DNA from: Clostridiales bacterium
Lineage (GTDB): Bacteria > Bacillota > Clostridia > Oscillospirales > Acutalibacteraceae
Reading direction: 5' to 3'
NCBI GenBank assembly: GCA_012522615.1
Contig: JAAYKB010000093.1
Coordinates: forward strand, 1-37,908
DNA length: 37,908 nt
This document shows, in pieces, positions 25,332 through 35,933 of the stretch. Under the pieces are notes generated by a model. That model worked only from the letters and a program-made list of their open reading frames with translations. It did no database searches and was not told the DNA's origin. The position numbers and the translations under genes are program-made. Position 1 is the stretch's first letter. Each line of letters starts with the position of its first letter.

Positions 25332-26126
25332 TTAAAGCTTTTTGTCTTTTTCAAAGCTCGCGCTTACGGCGGATATCACGGCGTCCTCAAAACCGTGCTC
25401 CTGGAGCGCGCAGACTCCCTCGATTGTTGTACCTCCCGGAGAGCAAACCTGATCGGCAAGATTGCGCGGGTGCTCGCCCGTTTCCTGCATAAGACGGGTG
25501 GTGCCTAGCACCGATTGGGCGGCAATTTTCAGGGCGGCCGATTTCGGGATACCGTACCTCACACCGGCCTGCGCCAAGGAGTCGATATACATAAGTGTAA
25601 AGGCGGGCGAACAACCCGCAATGGAGGTAAAGGCGGGAAAAAGATGCTCGTCCAGTTCAATTATCTGACCGACCGCCTCAAATATCATCCGCACGGTTTT
25701 TTTATGCGTATCGGTGACATGGCCATTGGCACAGAATGCCGCCATACCCTCCCCGACCCGGGCGGCTATGTTGGGCATGACGCGAACTAAAGGAACTCCG
25801 CCGCCGAGCAGTTCTTCAATCCACGAGATGGATTTACCGGCCGCAATGGAGATGACAAGGGGAGTACGGCGGGCAAGAATGGGCGAAAGGGCAGGAAGAA
25901 CCGAGGGCAGAATCTGGGGCTTAACCGCAAGTATCACGGTATCGGCCTGTTTTGCAACCTCCTCGGCCGAAGACGAAATAACAATTCCGCAGTCCTCAAA
26001 AAGCTGCATAAGTCTGGCCGAATCCCGGTCATAAACCAGAATATCCCCGCCGCGAAAACCTCCGGACACCAATCCGCGCAGGATGGCGCCCCCCATATTT
26101 CCCGCGCCGATAAAACCAATCTTCAT
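25332..26126 (-). CDS. proC: Pyrroline-5-carboxylate reductase
   Basis: Last step of proline synthesis: NAD(P)H-dependent reduction of 1-pyrroline-5-carboxylate. 264 residues with an N-terminal Rossmann fold (IGFIGAGNMGGAILRGL), DTVILAVKPQIL in the middle, VRVMPNIAARVGEGM, and the C-terminal family signature around LADQVCSPGGTTIEGV. First gene of a probable operon with rsmD, coaD and the coiled-coil gene. Confidence 0.96.
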   Translation of the reverse strand: MKIGFIGAGNMGGAILRGLVSGGFRGGDILVYDRDSARLMQLFEDCGIVISSSAEEVAKQADTVILAVKPQILPSVLPALSPILARRTPLVISIAAGKSISWIEELLGGGVPLVRVMPNIAARVGEGMAAFCANGHVTDTHKKTVRMIFEAVGQIIELDEHLFPAFTSIAGCSPAFTLMYIDSLAQAGVRYGIPKSAALKIAAQSVLGTTRLMQETGEHPRNLADQVCSPGGTTIEGVCALQEHGFEDAVISAVSASFEKDKKL

Positions 26127-26252
26127 ACCAATCCATGTCCTTTCAACACGATACCCAAAACCGTTTAGTTTATTCTACATTTTTACATGATATATGTCAA
26201 TAACGCTATAACAAGCCGACAAAATTAACATGCAGTCTGACCATGCCCGACT

Positions 26253-26951
26253 TTATTGCCGCTGCCTGCATTTTTTACTGCGCGAGAAATTTGCGGCGGC
26301 TCCCGAGCATCGGGCAGGAAGACGCAAAAATCTTTCAAACCATCGCTGCCGCAGGCGGTTGGACGCGTGGAAATAAAGGTTCACAACCCCCTCAAGGCCG
26401 GCGTCTTCAATCGAAGAAAAGCCGTAGCCTGCCGTATCATCCAGCAGCAAGATTTTTTTTAAGAGTTCAAAGCCCTCGTCGGGATGCTTCCGCGCCTTTA
26501 AAAAGGCCGAGGAAAGCTCGCGGATGGTTGAGTTCTCCCGCATAACCGAACGCCATCTGATGGCATGCCCGGGACAGCTTAGTCTTCCCGGAGGAAAGAG
26601 CCGCGTCTTTGGCGGTGTACAGAAGACGTCCTTTAAAACCCCGTCGCTGTAAAGCCGGAGGGAGAACCCGTTGCGGCATCCGACTACCCCGATAGCACGG
26701 GTGCACAGCTTTAAGGTCAGACAGCGCGAAAGGTCGTAAAAAGCCTTCAGCTCATTACGGTCTGCACAATCGTCAAATAATGCCCAGCCGTTGCCTGTTC
26801 GGACAAAAGCAACCGTGTGCTCCGCGCTTTCCTTGCGGCAAGGCACATATCCCTGTGCGTCCATATATGCGGTAACGAGATATATGATACGCTCCTGCGC
26901 CGCTTCAAAGCCTTGGTCAAGCAGGAGCTGCAGGCTGGCATATTCCTTCAT
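26253..26951 (-). CDS. Hypothetical protein
   Basis: Not recognised. The 232-residue product has no signal peptide or membrane segment. The first 80 residues look like a compact alpha/beta domain (VTAYMDAQGYVPCRKES, then GNGWALFDDCADRN). Seven or so cysteines are scattered without a clear metal-site spacing, and the C-terminal 40 residues are rich in Arg and Lys. ATG 26951 has AAAGGA about 11 bases upstream. It lies between the P-type ATPase gene and proC on the same strand, but with a gap of about 126 bases to proC. A soluble unknown; a nucleic-acid-binding tail is speculative. Confidence 0.65.
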   Translation of the reverse strand: MKEYASLQLLLDQGFEAAQERIIYLVTAYMDAQGYVPCRKESAEHTVAFVRTGNGWALFDDCADRNELKAFYDLSRCLTLKLCTRAIGVVGCRNGFSLRLYSDGVLKDVFCTPPKTRLFPPGRLSCPGHAIRWRSVMRENSTIRELSSAFLKARKHPDEGFELLKKILLLDDTAGYGFSSIEDAGLEGVVNLYFHASNRLRQRWFERFLRLPARCSGAAANFSRSKKCRQRQ

Positions 26952-27017
26952 GGGGAGGTCATTCCTTTCCGCCGTACAGGCAAATACGTCAAATTAATTA
27001 TATTAAACCCGTCGCTG

Positions 27018-29672
<2,655 letters not shown>

Positions 29673-29813
29673 AGGTACCCCTAGTATTTTATATACCGCA
29701 GCATTTGGCTGCACGTTGTTATTATAATGTATTTATACTTAATATGGAAGAAAAAACGCAAAATTAATATTTAATTCATTTTACGACCGATAAAAGCGCC
29801 GACATACTCTTTC

Positions 29814-29842
29814 TTGTATTCGTGTATACTGTGCGGTATAAT
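29814..29842 (+). promoter_or_regulatory. Promoter of the flavoprotein-DUF2752 operon
   Basis: TTGTAT (29814-29819), 17 bases, TATAAT (29837-29842), about 40 bases before the start codon. Confidence 0.6.
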
Positions 29843-29883
29843 CGGAATTACAATAGACAGTCCGTCGGAAAGGGGCGACCACC

Positions 29884-31137
29884 TTGGCGGAAAACAGATA
29901 TGACATTGTTATAATCGGCGGAGGAGCCGCAGGGCTTGCCGCATCCATATTTGCCGCCCGCGGCGCAAAAGGGAGCTGTTCGGTTGCGATAGTTGAAAAG
30001 CAGCAGCGTGTGGGGCGCAAACTGCTGGCAACCGGAAACGGCACATGCAACCTCAGCAACAGCGGCGCGGATTTGAGCCGTTATCACGGGAACGACAGGG
30101 GCTTTGCCAGTGGGGTGCTGGAGGGATTCCCGGTTGAGAAGACGTGTGAGTTTTTTGCCTCAATCGGGGTTGAATGTACAGAGCGCGAAGACGGGCGTAT
30201 ATATCCCTTGTGCCTTCAGGCCGGAGCCGTGCTCGACTGTATGCGCCTTGAAGCCCGGTCGCTGGGGGTTGCCGAGCTTGTCAATATGCAGGTTACCGGC
30301 ATTGTATGCAATGACGGTTTCATCCTCGATACAACCGGCGGCAGGCTGTATGCGAAAAGGGTGCTCGTATGTACCGGCGGCGCCGCCTCTCCGTCGCTCG
30401 GCGGGTCGGCGGAGTCCTATTCGCTCCTGACCTCGCTTGGGCATACCCGCACCCCGCTTTTTCCCTCAATCGTGCAGGTTCGCACCGACACCCAATATAT
30501 AAAATCGGTCAAGGGTATACGTGTGGACGCGGTTATCTCGTTTGAGCTCGACGGGCGCACTCTGGCGTCCGAAAAGGGAGAGGTCCTGTTTACCGATTAC
30601 GGACTGTCCGGACCCGCCGTGATGCAGATTTCCCGTTTCGTATCCGACTGGGAGAGGCGCAGACAGGGCAGGATGACGGCCGTTCTCAATCTCCTTCCCG
30701 ATATGGGGCAAGAACAGATAATGGAATCGCTGAGACGCAGGATAGGGATGCAGGGGCGTACCATGGGAGATATGCTTACCGGACTGTTGCAAAACCGTCT
30801 GGGACAGACGGTTTTGCGCTCTGCGGGCTACCGGGATTTCAGCCGTCCGGCAGTTTCCCTTGATGAAGATGATTTGGAACGCATAGCCAAGGCCATAACA
30901 AGGTGGGAAACAGAGGTAACCGGAACTCAGGGCATGGGCGGCGCCCAGACTACTGCCGGCGGGATTGCCACCGGGGAGTTCGACCCGAACACAATGGAAT
31001 CGCGGATTGTGCCCGGACTGTATGCTGCCGGCGAGCTTCTGGATATCGATGGAGACTGCGGCGGGTTTAATCTTCAATGGGCATGGGCGTCGGCCTATGC
31101 CGCTTCAAGGGCGATAATAGACTCGCTTGACAGGTGA
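29884..31137 (+). CDS. BaiN/HI0933-type FAD-dependent oxidoreductase
   Basis: 417-residue flavoprotein of the HI0933/BaiN/RdsA group (often annotated as NAD(P)/FAD-dependent oxidoreductase or aminoacetone oxidase family). It has an N-terminal FAD-binding dinucleotide fold (DIVIIGGGAAGLAASIFAA), the family signature KLLATGNGTCNLSN, FTDYGLSGPAVMQIS, and the C-terminal GLYAAGELLDIDGDCGGFN that contacts FAD. BaiN in gut Clostridia has been linked to bile-acid dehydroxylation, but the family is broad and nothing here shows that substrate. The start is TTG 29884, eight bases after AAAGGGG. The DUF2752 gene follows 30 bases downstream. Confidence 0.92.
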   Translation: MAENRYDIVIIGGGAAGLAASIFAARGAKGSCSVAIVEKQQRVGRKLLATGNGTCNLSNSGADLSRYHGNDRGFASGVLEGFPVEKTCEFFASIGVECTEREDGRIYPLCLQAGAVLDCMRLEARSLGVAELVNMQVTGIVCNDGFILDTTGGRLYAKRVLVCTGGAASPSLGGSAESYSLLTSLGHTRTPLFPSIVQVRTDTQYIKSVKGIRVDAVISFELDGRTLASEKGEVLFTDYGLSGPAVMQISRFVSDWERRRQGRMTAVLNLLPDMGQEQIMESLRRRIGMQGRTMGDMLTGLLQNRLGQTVLRSAGYRDFSRPAVSLDEDDLERIAKAITRWETEVTGTQGMGGAQTTAGGIATGEFDPNTMESRIVPGLYAAGELLDIDGDCGGFNLQWAWASAYAASRAIIDSLDR

Positions 31138-31167
31138 TATAAGATTCGGAAGGGAAATGGGAGCTTT

Positions 31168-31518
31168 ATGAAGATAAAAAAGCTGTGGCTTGCTGCGGGC
31201 GGATTCGGGCTTGCCGCGGGATTTTATATCCTTCTTACGGTCTTCGGAATAGGATGTCCGATTCGCGCCGTTACGGGCATACCCTGCCCGGGCTGCGGGA
31301 TGACAAGGGCATATCTGTCGCTGCTCAAGCTTGATATTGCGTCTGCCTTCAGGTATCACCCGCTTTTCTGGATGCCGCCGCTTTTAATTCTATCCCTGTT
31401 TATCAAAAAAGAGCAGCTTGCCCGACCGATAAGAATAACCGTCCTGACTACTTTTGCCGTTTTGGCAGTAGGGGTATATCTTGTCCGGCTGCTTTTATAT
31501 AAGGACTTTCCCGTCTGA
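31168..31518 (+). CDS. DUF2752 membrane protein
   Basis: 116-residue protein with about three hydrophobic segments and the DUF2752 signature GIPCPGCGMTRAYLSLL (residues about 38-54), a Cys-rich motif at the membrane edge. Members are small membrane proteins of unknown function. Directly downstream of the flavoprotein and probably co-transcribed. ATG 31168 follows GGAAGGGAAATGGG-like purine-rich sequence. Confidence 0.88.
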   Translation: MKIKKLWLAAGGFGLAAGFYILLTVFGIGCPIRAVTGIPCPGCGMTRAYLSLLKLDIASAFRYHPLFWMPPLLILSLFIKKEQLARPIRITVLTTFAVLAVGVYLVRLLLYKDFPV

Positions 31519-31552
31519 TTCCAAGCCCCTTAAACTAAAAATATCAACGAAA

Positions 31553-31580
31553 GTGGCAGAGGGGGTCAGCCCTCTGCCAC
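31553..31580 (-). terminator. Hairpin overlapping the 3' end of the 47-aa gene
   Basis: GTGGCAGAGGG (31553-31563) and CCCTCTGCCAC (31570-31580) form a perfect 11-bp stem whose loop contains the stop codon of the small gene. On the minus strand a short T-rich stretch follows. It also faces the converging DUF2752 gene. Confidence 0.75.
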
Positions 31581-31709
31581 GATGTCTTCCAGAACCTTGA
31601 TAAGATCGTTTAGATTGTTTAACCTGACGTTCCGTTCAAGTATGGCGTTTTTTAAATCCACCGACAGGGTTTCAAATTTATCTCTTATACTGGGATCGAC
31701 GTATGACAT
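31566..31709 (-). CDS. Small protein of 47 residues, paralogue of the 59-aa protein
   Basis: Function unknown. Translation from ATG 31709 (AAAGGA nine bases upstream) gives a product starting MSYVDPSIRDKF and ending with a TGA at 31566-31568. It has no signal peptide or membrane segment and is predicted helical. From F12 it aligns without gaps over 33 residues with F23 onward of the 59-aa product at 18271-18450, sharing F, T, L, I, R, D, E, I and V at matching positions. The last codons and stop form part of a terminator-like hairpin. The paralogy and ribosome binding site argue that this short ORF is real. Confidence 0.65.
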   Translation of the reverse strand: MSYVDPSIRDKFETLSVDLKNAILERNVRLNNLNDLIKVLEDIVAEG

Positions 31710-32029
31710 AGGTTTTATTCCTTTCTTTTCCGACTTAACAGGATAAAAATTTATTTATTTAAATCTATCTATAATTTCAAATTCCCCGTTTTATAATACT
31801 TTATTAATACGAAATAATGGAAAATCTATAATATATTTAACACAGACTCAAAACAGTACTTGTTTACCTAAAATGACGGAAAGTTTATTATATTTAATAA
31901 AAAACATAAAACAATATTGATTTATTAATCAAATAAGTATAATATGGATATATAGTATTTATCTAACACAACATCCCGAACTACTCATTTTAGAAATGTG
32001 AATGTATAAATTTTGCAGGAGGAGCAGGC
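31710..32029. other. AT-rich divergent intergenic region with a promoter
   Basis: No gene is supportable in these 320 bases. It holds a plus-strand -10 TATAAT (31938-31943) for the PAS-GGDEF gene, with a weak -35, overlapped by the dyad TTGATT-TATT-AATCAA (31917-31932). I see no GEMM-type riboswitch sequence in the leader. Confidence 0.45.
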
Positions 32030-33946
32030 TTGGAAAATTTAACATTTTCGGCTTATCAACCAATCCGGCAATATCACCTTATAATAATCATCATTGTACT
32101 TGTATTATTAGTCTTAGTATTAGGTTTAATATTCTTTGTGTTGCGCCGTAGATTCCGTCGTCTCAAATCAGAACATGATGATATTCATAAACTCTTTGCT
32201 TTATATAAGACATTTATTGATGCCGAGGATAATCTGGTCTACCTGAAGGACAGCGATCTTAAGTATGTCTTTGTAAACAAGGCGTTTACATATTTCTTTG
32301 AACTGAATGAAGACGAGGTAGCCGGACTTGACGACTATGATTTTATGGATGCCGAGATTGCGGAAAAAAACCGGGAAACCGATAGAAAGGTTTTCGAACA
32401 CAGAGCGGTAATCGTCGATGACTTTAAAATGAACAATCGCAACTACAGGGTAACAAAATTTCCGGTAACCCTGCTTAACGGCAGCATAGGAGTCGGCGCA
32501 CATATCAAGGATGTCACCGACGAACAGAGAAACATAAAGCAGCGGGAGATTTATTTCAAGACCCTGCTTTCAATCGGCGACGGCGTCATGGTTGTTGACC
32601 GAAACGGCATGGTGGAAATGATAAATAAGGAAGCCGAGAGGCTTACGGGCTGGAGCAACTCCGAGGCTGTGGGCAAACCATACCGAGAGGTTTTCCCGCT
32701 GGAATGCGGCGGGAACGATGCGCTTAATGACTCTGTTAAATGCGTTCTGGAAAAGGGATGTGTCAACGAGTTTAAAATAAATGCACGGCTTACCGCAAGG
32801 AACGACAAGGAATATTATATCGAGTACTGCGCCGCGCCGATAAAGGACGATATGGACAACGCAATCGGTGTTGTTGTGGTTTTCAGGGACGTGACCGAAA
32901 GAAAGCTGCAAAATGACAAAATCGAATATCTGAGCTACCATGATTCCCTCACCGGTCTTTATAACAGGCGGTTTTTCGAGGAGGAACTGCGCAGGCTGGA
33001 TACAGAGTCCAATCTTCCGATATCAATTGTTATGGGGGATATGAACGGCTTAAAGCTGACCAATGATATTTTCGGACATGTATTTGGCGACGCCCTGCTT
33101 GTCAAGATGGCAGAGGTGCTCAAAAGGGTGTGCAGGGAGCAGGATGTAATAGCCCGCTGGGGCGGTGACGAGTTTGTGATTCTTCTCCCGAAAACGTCAT
33201 GCGACCAGGCCACGGATATTATTAAGATAATAAAACATGAGTTTGCCGAAGAGAACATCAAGGCTATCAAGGGAAGCATCTCGATGGGCTGTGCCACCAA
33301 ACAGAAGCCATCCGATAATATAAAGCAGGTTCTCGAATACGCCGAGGATATGATGTATTCCGTCAAGACGCTCGAGAGGGACGATATACGCAATTCGGCG
33401 ATAGATTACATAATAACCTCTCTGCACGAAAACAGCGCCCGCGAGAGGGAGCATTCTATTCGTGTAAGCGAGCTGTGCTGCAAGATGGGCAAGGCGCTGG
33501 AGCTGTCCGAGGTCGAGGTCCGCAAGCTCAAGGAGGCGGGATACCTTCACGATATCGGCAAGATTGTGCTTGAACCCGGACTGATGAACAAAAACCATCT
33601 TCTGACCAACCGGGAATGGAACGAGGTAAAAAGACACTCGGTCATAGGTTATCGAATCCTGAATTCCTTTGATAATACCCTTGATTTAGCCGAATCGGTT
33701 CTTGCCCACCACGAACGTTGGAACGGGTCGGGTTACCCGAAAGGGCTGAAGGGGGACGAGATACCGCTGATTGCCCGAATTATTGCCATTGTCGAAGGCT
33801 ATGACAGAATGACCCATGATTCTGACAATATTAAGGCAATGAGCAAGGAGGAAGCGATAGGGGTGCTCAAAGAGAATGCCGGCGTGCTGTTCGACCCCGG
33901 GCTGGTGGATGTTTTCATAAAAACAATCCAGAACGAAGAAGATTAA
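32030..33946 (+). CDS. PAS-PAS-GGDEF-HD-GYP cyclic-di-GMP signalling protein
   Basis: 638-residue membrane sensor that carries both a c-di-GMP synthase and a c-di-GMP phosphodiesterase domain. One N-terminal membrane segment (about 17-38) is followed by two PAS domains (about 55-165 and 172-290), a GGDEF domain (about 300-445) with intact GGDEF (378-382) and an inhibitory-site RxxD (R369-D372), and an HD-GYP domain with H475, HD (508-509), HHE (560-562) and GYP (568-570). Both catalytic halves look intact, so it could make or break down c-di-GMP depending on the PAS signal. TTG start, seven bases after AGGAGG. Monocistronic with a strong terminator. Confidence 0.94.
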   Translation: MENLTFSAYQPIRQYHLIIIIIVLVLLVLVLGLIFFVLRRRFRRLKSEHDDIHKLFALYKTFIDAEDNLVYLKDSDLKYVFVNKAFTYFFELNEDEVAGLDDYDFMDAEIAEKNRETDRKVFEHRAVIVDDFKMNNRNYRVTKFPVTLLNGSIGVGAHIKDVTDEQRNIKQREIYFKTLLSIGDGVMVVDRNGMVEMINKEAERLTGWSNSEAVGKPYREVFPLECGGNDALNDSVKCVLEKGCVNEFKINARLTARNDKEYYIEYCAAPIKDDMDNAIGVVVVFRDVTERKLQNDKIEYLSYHDSLTGLYNRRFFEEELRRLDTESNLPISIVMGDMNGLKLTNDIFGHVFGDALLVKMAEVLKRVCREQDVIARWGGDEFVILLPKTSCDQATDIIKIIKHEFAEENIKAIKGSISMGCATKQKPSDNIKQVLEYAEDMMYSVKTLERDDIRNSAIDYIITSLHENSAREREHSIRVSELCCKMGKALELSEVEVRKLKEAGYLHDIGKIVLEPGLMNKNHLLTNREWNEVKRHSVIGYRILNSFDNTLDLAESVLAHHERWNGSGYPKGLKGDEIPLIARIIAIVEGYDRMTHDSDNIKAMSKEEAIGVLKENAGVLFDPGLVDVFIKTIQNEED

Positions 33947-33947
33947 C

Positions 33948-33987
33948 AAAAAATGCTTACCGATACAATAGTCGGTAAGCATTTTTT
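33948..33987 (+). terminator. Terminator of the GGDEF/HD-GYP gene
   Basis: AAAAAATGCTTACCGA (33948-33963) pairs with TCGGTAAGCATTTTTT (33972-33987), a 16-bp perfect stem with a terminal T-run, two bases after the stop codon. Confidence 0.95.
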
Positions 33988-33988
33988 A

Positions 33989-34404
33989 CAGGCTTTAGCC
34001 TGTTTTGACGTGTCTTGTCCGCGTCAAAACCAGATAAAAGCTATGCCGGGGGAGGGAGCAGCTTTAACTTCAAGTTTTCTTTACGCTCATGCCGCGGGGC
34101 ACCCCATGTTCTACTCAGTCTTGCTAAAGCAAGCCCGGGCAGAAAGATGGCAAAGACCGCCGGGGAGGGTTTCGATTCCCTCCCCGGATTCCTCCGCAAA
34201 CGACCAAAGGCTGCCGCCTTTGGAATCCGCAGATTGTGATAAAGAGTAAGTGATACTCTTTTAAGAGTGGTAGGGCAAGAGGTGCAAAGTGGTGCAGTAG
34301 AAAGAATTTTCACTGCATCTTGAGATGCTTGCCAGTAATATGTCCTTTTAGGGTCTATGCAAGCTGCCGGCTAAGCCGCTGGCTTTGACTAAACCCTGTT
34401 TTTG
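33989..34404. repeat. Hairpin-rich noncoding element, unclassified
   Basis: About 415 bases with no supportable gene but many hairpins: CAGGC/GCCTG (33989-34002), TTTTGACG/CGTCAAAA (34003-34029), the 10-bp CCGGGGAGGG/CCCTCCCCGG near 34158-34188, CCAAAGGC/GCCTTTGG (34204-34223), AAAGAGTA/TACTCTTT (34241-34263), and a larger arm GGGCAAG...CTTGCC enclosing GTGCAGT/ACTGCAT (about 34273-34335). It is GC-richer than the surrounding gaps. It may be a structured RNA or a dispersed intergenic repeat. Strand and function are unknown. Confidence 0.45.
34241..34263 (+). terminator. Possible terminator inside the hairpin-rich element
   Basis: AAAGAGTA and TACTCTTT form an 8-bp stem with a five-base loop followed by T's. 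If the element is transcribed on the plus strand this could be an internal end; weak call. Confidence 0.35.
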
Positions 34405-35682
34405 TCATGCCTGTATTACGGACGCAAGCAAAAGAAGCGGGAGGTTGTCGGCATAGATTGTATCAAACTGCGATATCGGCAGGGGATTTGTGCCGCGCCC
34501 CACCTCCACGGTATATCCGGGACGGCGGAAATCCTGAATAAACCAGTCCTTGTACCCAGCATAGGATGCAATCCCGACCGCCTCGTCAAGCGTATACCCG
34601 CTTACATTAGCCAAAGCCCTGCCGATTGCAAGGGCTTCGGGCGGGGCGAGATTTTGAAAATTCCAGTATATGACCTCGCCCTGACTGTGGTACGCAAGGA
34701 CAAGCCGAAAATCATGACCTCTCGTAAAAGCCACCATCGCCTGAACCTCGGGCTCTGATTCCGGATAGGGACCGGAATACCGCGTCGGACCGGGACCGGT
34801 AATCCCCGCGGCAGCCTCTGCCGCCTTGGATTCCTGCCACCCCGCGTTATAGTTATGATTGAGATCCACCCCGCGGTTGTTTGCCTGCCAGTTGTCTGAA
34901 AAGTCGGTGCTGCCGTTGTTCCACTGTATAAGCTGGCTGTAATTGGGATTATCGGGCGACAGACCGTTTAAAACAAGCTCAATCCCGTCGGGATTCACCA
35001 TGGGCACAATATATATGCTGCTGGCGTCCCAAACCTCGGAGATATCGTAGCCGCCGAGCGACCTGTTCTGAGCATACGCCGCCGAGACGTCCTCGATAAA
35101 TTTCATAAGCAGGGGGGAGGTGATCCATTCCAGCGAATGGTGTGCCCCGTTGTAAAACACCTGATTCGGTCCTCTGCCAAGCCGGATGTAATAAAGGTTC
35201 CTGCCAAGAGAGCTCTGTCCGGCGGAGCCTGTCTCAAGAAAGGGGTATCTTGCCCTAAGTCCGGCTATATCCCGTTCCATTATCTCATATGTATAGTCGA
35301 TGTTGGTGTCAACCACCGGAAAGCCATAGGGCACGACAATCCGCTGACCGACGCGCAGAAAGTCGGCCGACAGCCCCGGATTTGCGGCAAGTATAAGGGC
35401 GGGGGATGTGCCGTATCTGCCGGCAATCTCGTAAAGGGTGTCCGAACGCCTTATGGTGTAATTGTCATATCCCAGCAGATAGCGCTCCATGCTGCTGTAT
35501 GTTTCCGTCCCGATAACGCCGTCGGGAGTCAGCCCGTACCTTGTCTGGAACTCTATCACCGCCTGCCGGGTTTGGGGACCGAATATTCCGTCCAACGCCC
35601 CGCTGTAAAAACCGAGCTTGCTCAGGGTCGCCTGTATTTCCATAACGTCCGTGCCGGACATGCCTAAACCGAGCGTTCTCAT
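34405..35682 (-). CDS. M14 zinc peptidase with PG-binding and LysM domains
   Basis: 425-residue peptidoglycan peptidase, probably a gamma-D-glutamyl-meso-diaminopimelate endopeptidase like Bacillus sphaericus ENP1. An N-terminal peptidoglycan-binding domain (about 2-68, GLGMSGTDVMEIQATL) is followed by a LysM domain (about 74-119) and an M14 carboxypeptidase-like domain (about 130-425) with zinc ligands H182, E185 (HSLE) and H332, the substrate-binding NR (269-270) and the catalytic E393 (TVEVG). There is no signal peptide, which suggests action in the mother cell or on the spore. ATG 35682 has AAGGGAG seven bases upstream. Single gene. Confidence 0.92.
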   Translation of the reverse strand: MRTLGLGMSGTDVMEIQATLSKLGFYSGALDGIFGPQTRQAVIEFQTRYGLTPDGVIGTETYSSMERYLLGYDNYTIRRSDTLYEIAGRYGTSPALILAANPGLSADFLRVGQRIVVPYGFPVVDTNIDYTYEIMERDIAGLRARYPFLETGSAGQSSLGRNLYYIRLGRGPNQVFYNGAHHSLEWITSPLLMKFIEDVSAAYAQNRSLGGYDISEVWDASSIYIVPMVNPDGIELVLNGLSPDNPNYSQLIQWNNGSTDFSDNWQANNRGVDLNHNYNAGWQESKAAEAAAGITGPGPTRYSGPYPESEPEVQAMVAFTRGHDFRLVLAYHSQGEVIYWNFQNLAPPEALAIGRALANVSGYTLDEAVGIASYAGYKDWFIQDFRRPGYTVEVGRGTNPLPISQFDTIYADNLPLLLLASVIQA

Positions 35683-35777
35683 TCAATCGCTCCCTTCTTT
35701 AATATCTTTAGTCATTATATTCAAAACAATTCCTCATTGTTCCGCCTTTGAGAACCATAATAAGCTAAAATCAATAA

Positions 35778-35883
35778 TTGAAATGACCGAAAATGAATGG
35801 TATAATGCTTTAGTGTTATGGAAAATAACAAATTAACGCATAACTTTCAAAGACTGTTTACAATTTAGGACGCTCCATATAAT
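35778..35883 (+). promoter_or_regulatory. Two candidate tandem promoters of the ABC-2 operon
   Basis: The first is TTGAAA (35778-35783), 17 bases, TATAAT (35801-35806). The second is TGTTTA/TTTACA near 35855-35862 with TATAAT at 35878-35883 (spacer 17 or 15). The first gives a leader of about 120 bases, the second about 45. Confidence 0.5.
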
Positions 35884-35933
35884 ACAATAAAAAGAGCGGT
35901 TTCTGAATAAAATTCAGGAGGGAAGGCAAAACC

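Noticed and set aside
31944..32029. Possible c-di-GMP riboswitch in the GGDEF/HD-GYP leader
   Set aside because: The 85-base leader is AT-rich without the GEMM core or its tetraloop-receptor pattern.
33953..34313. Two overlapping opposite-strand open frames of about 90-98 codons
   Set aside because: Both run through the hairpin-rich element, lack convincing RBSs, and their composition follows the repeats; treated as noncoding.
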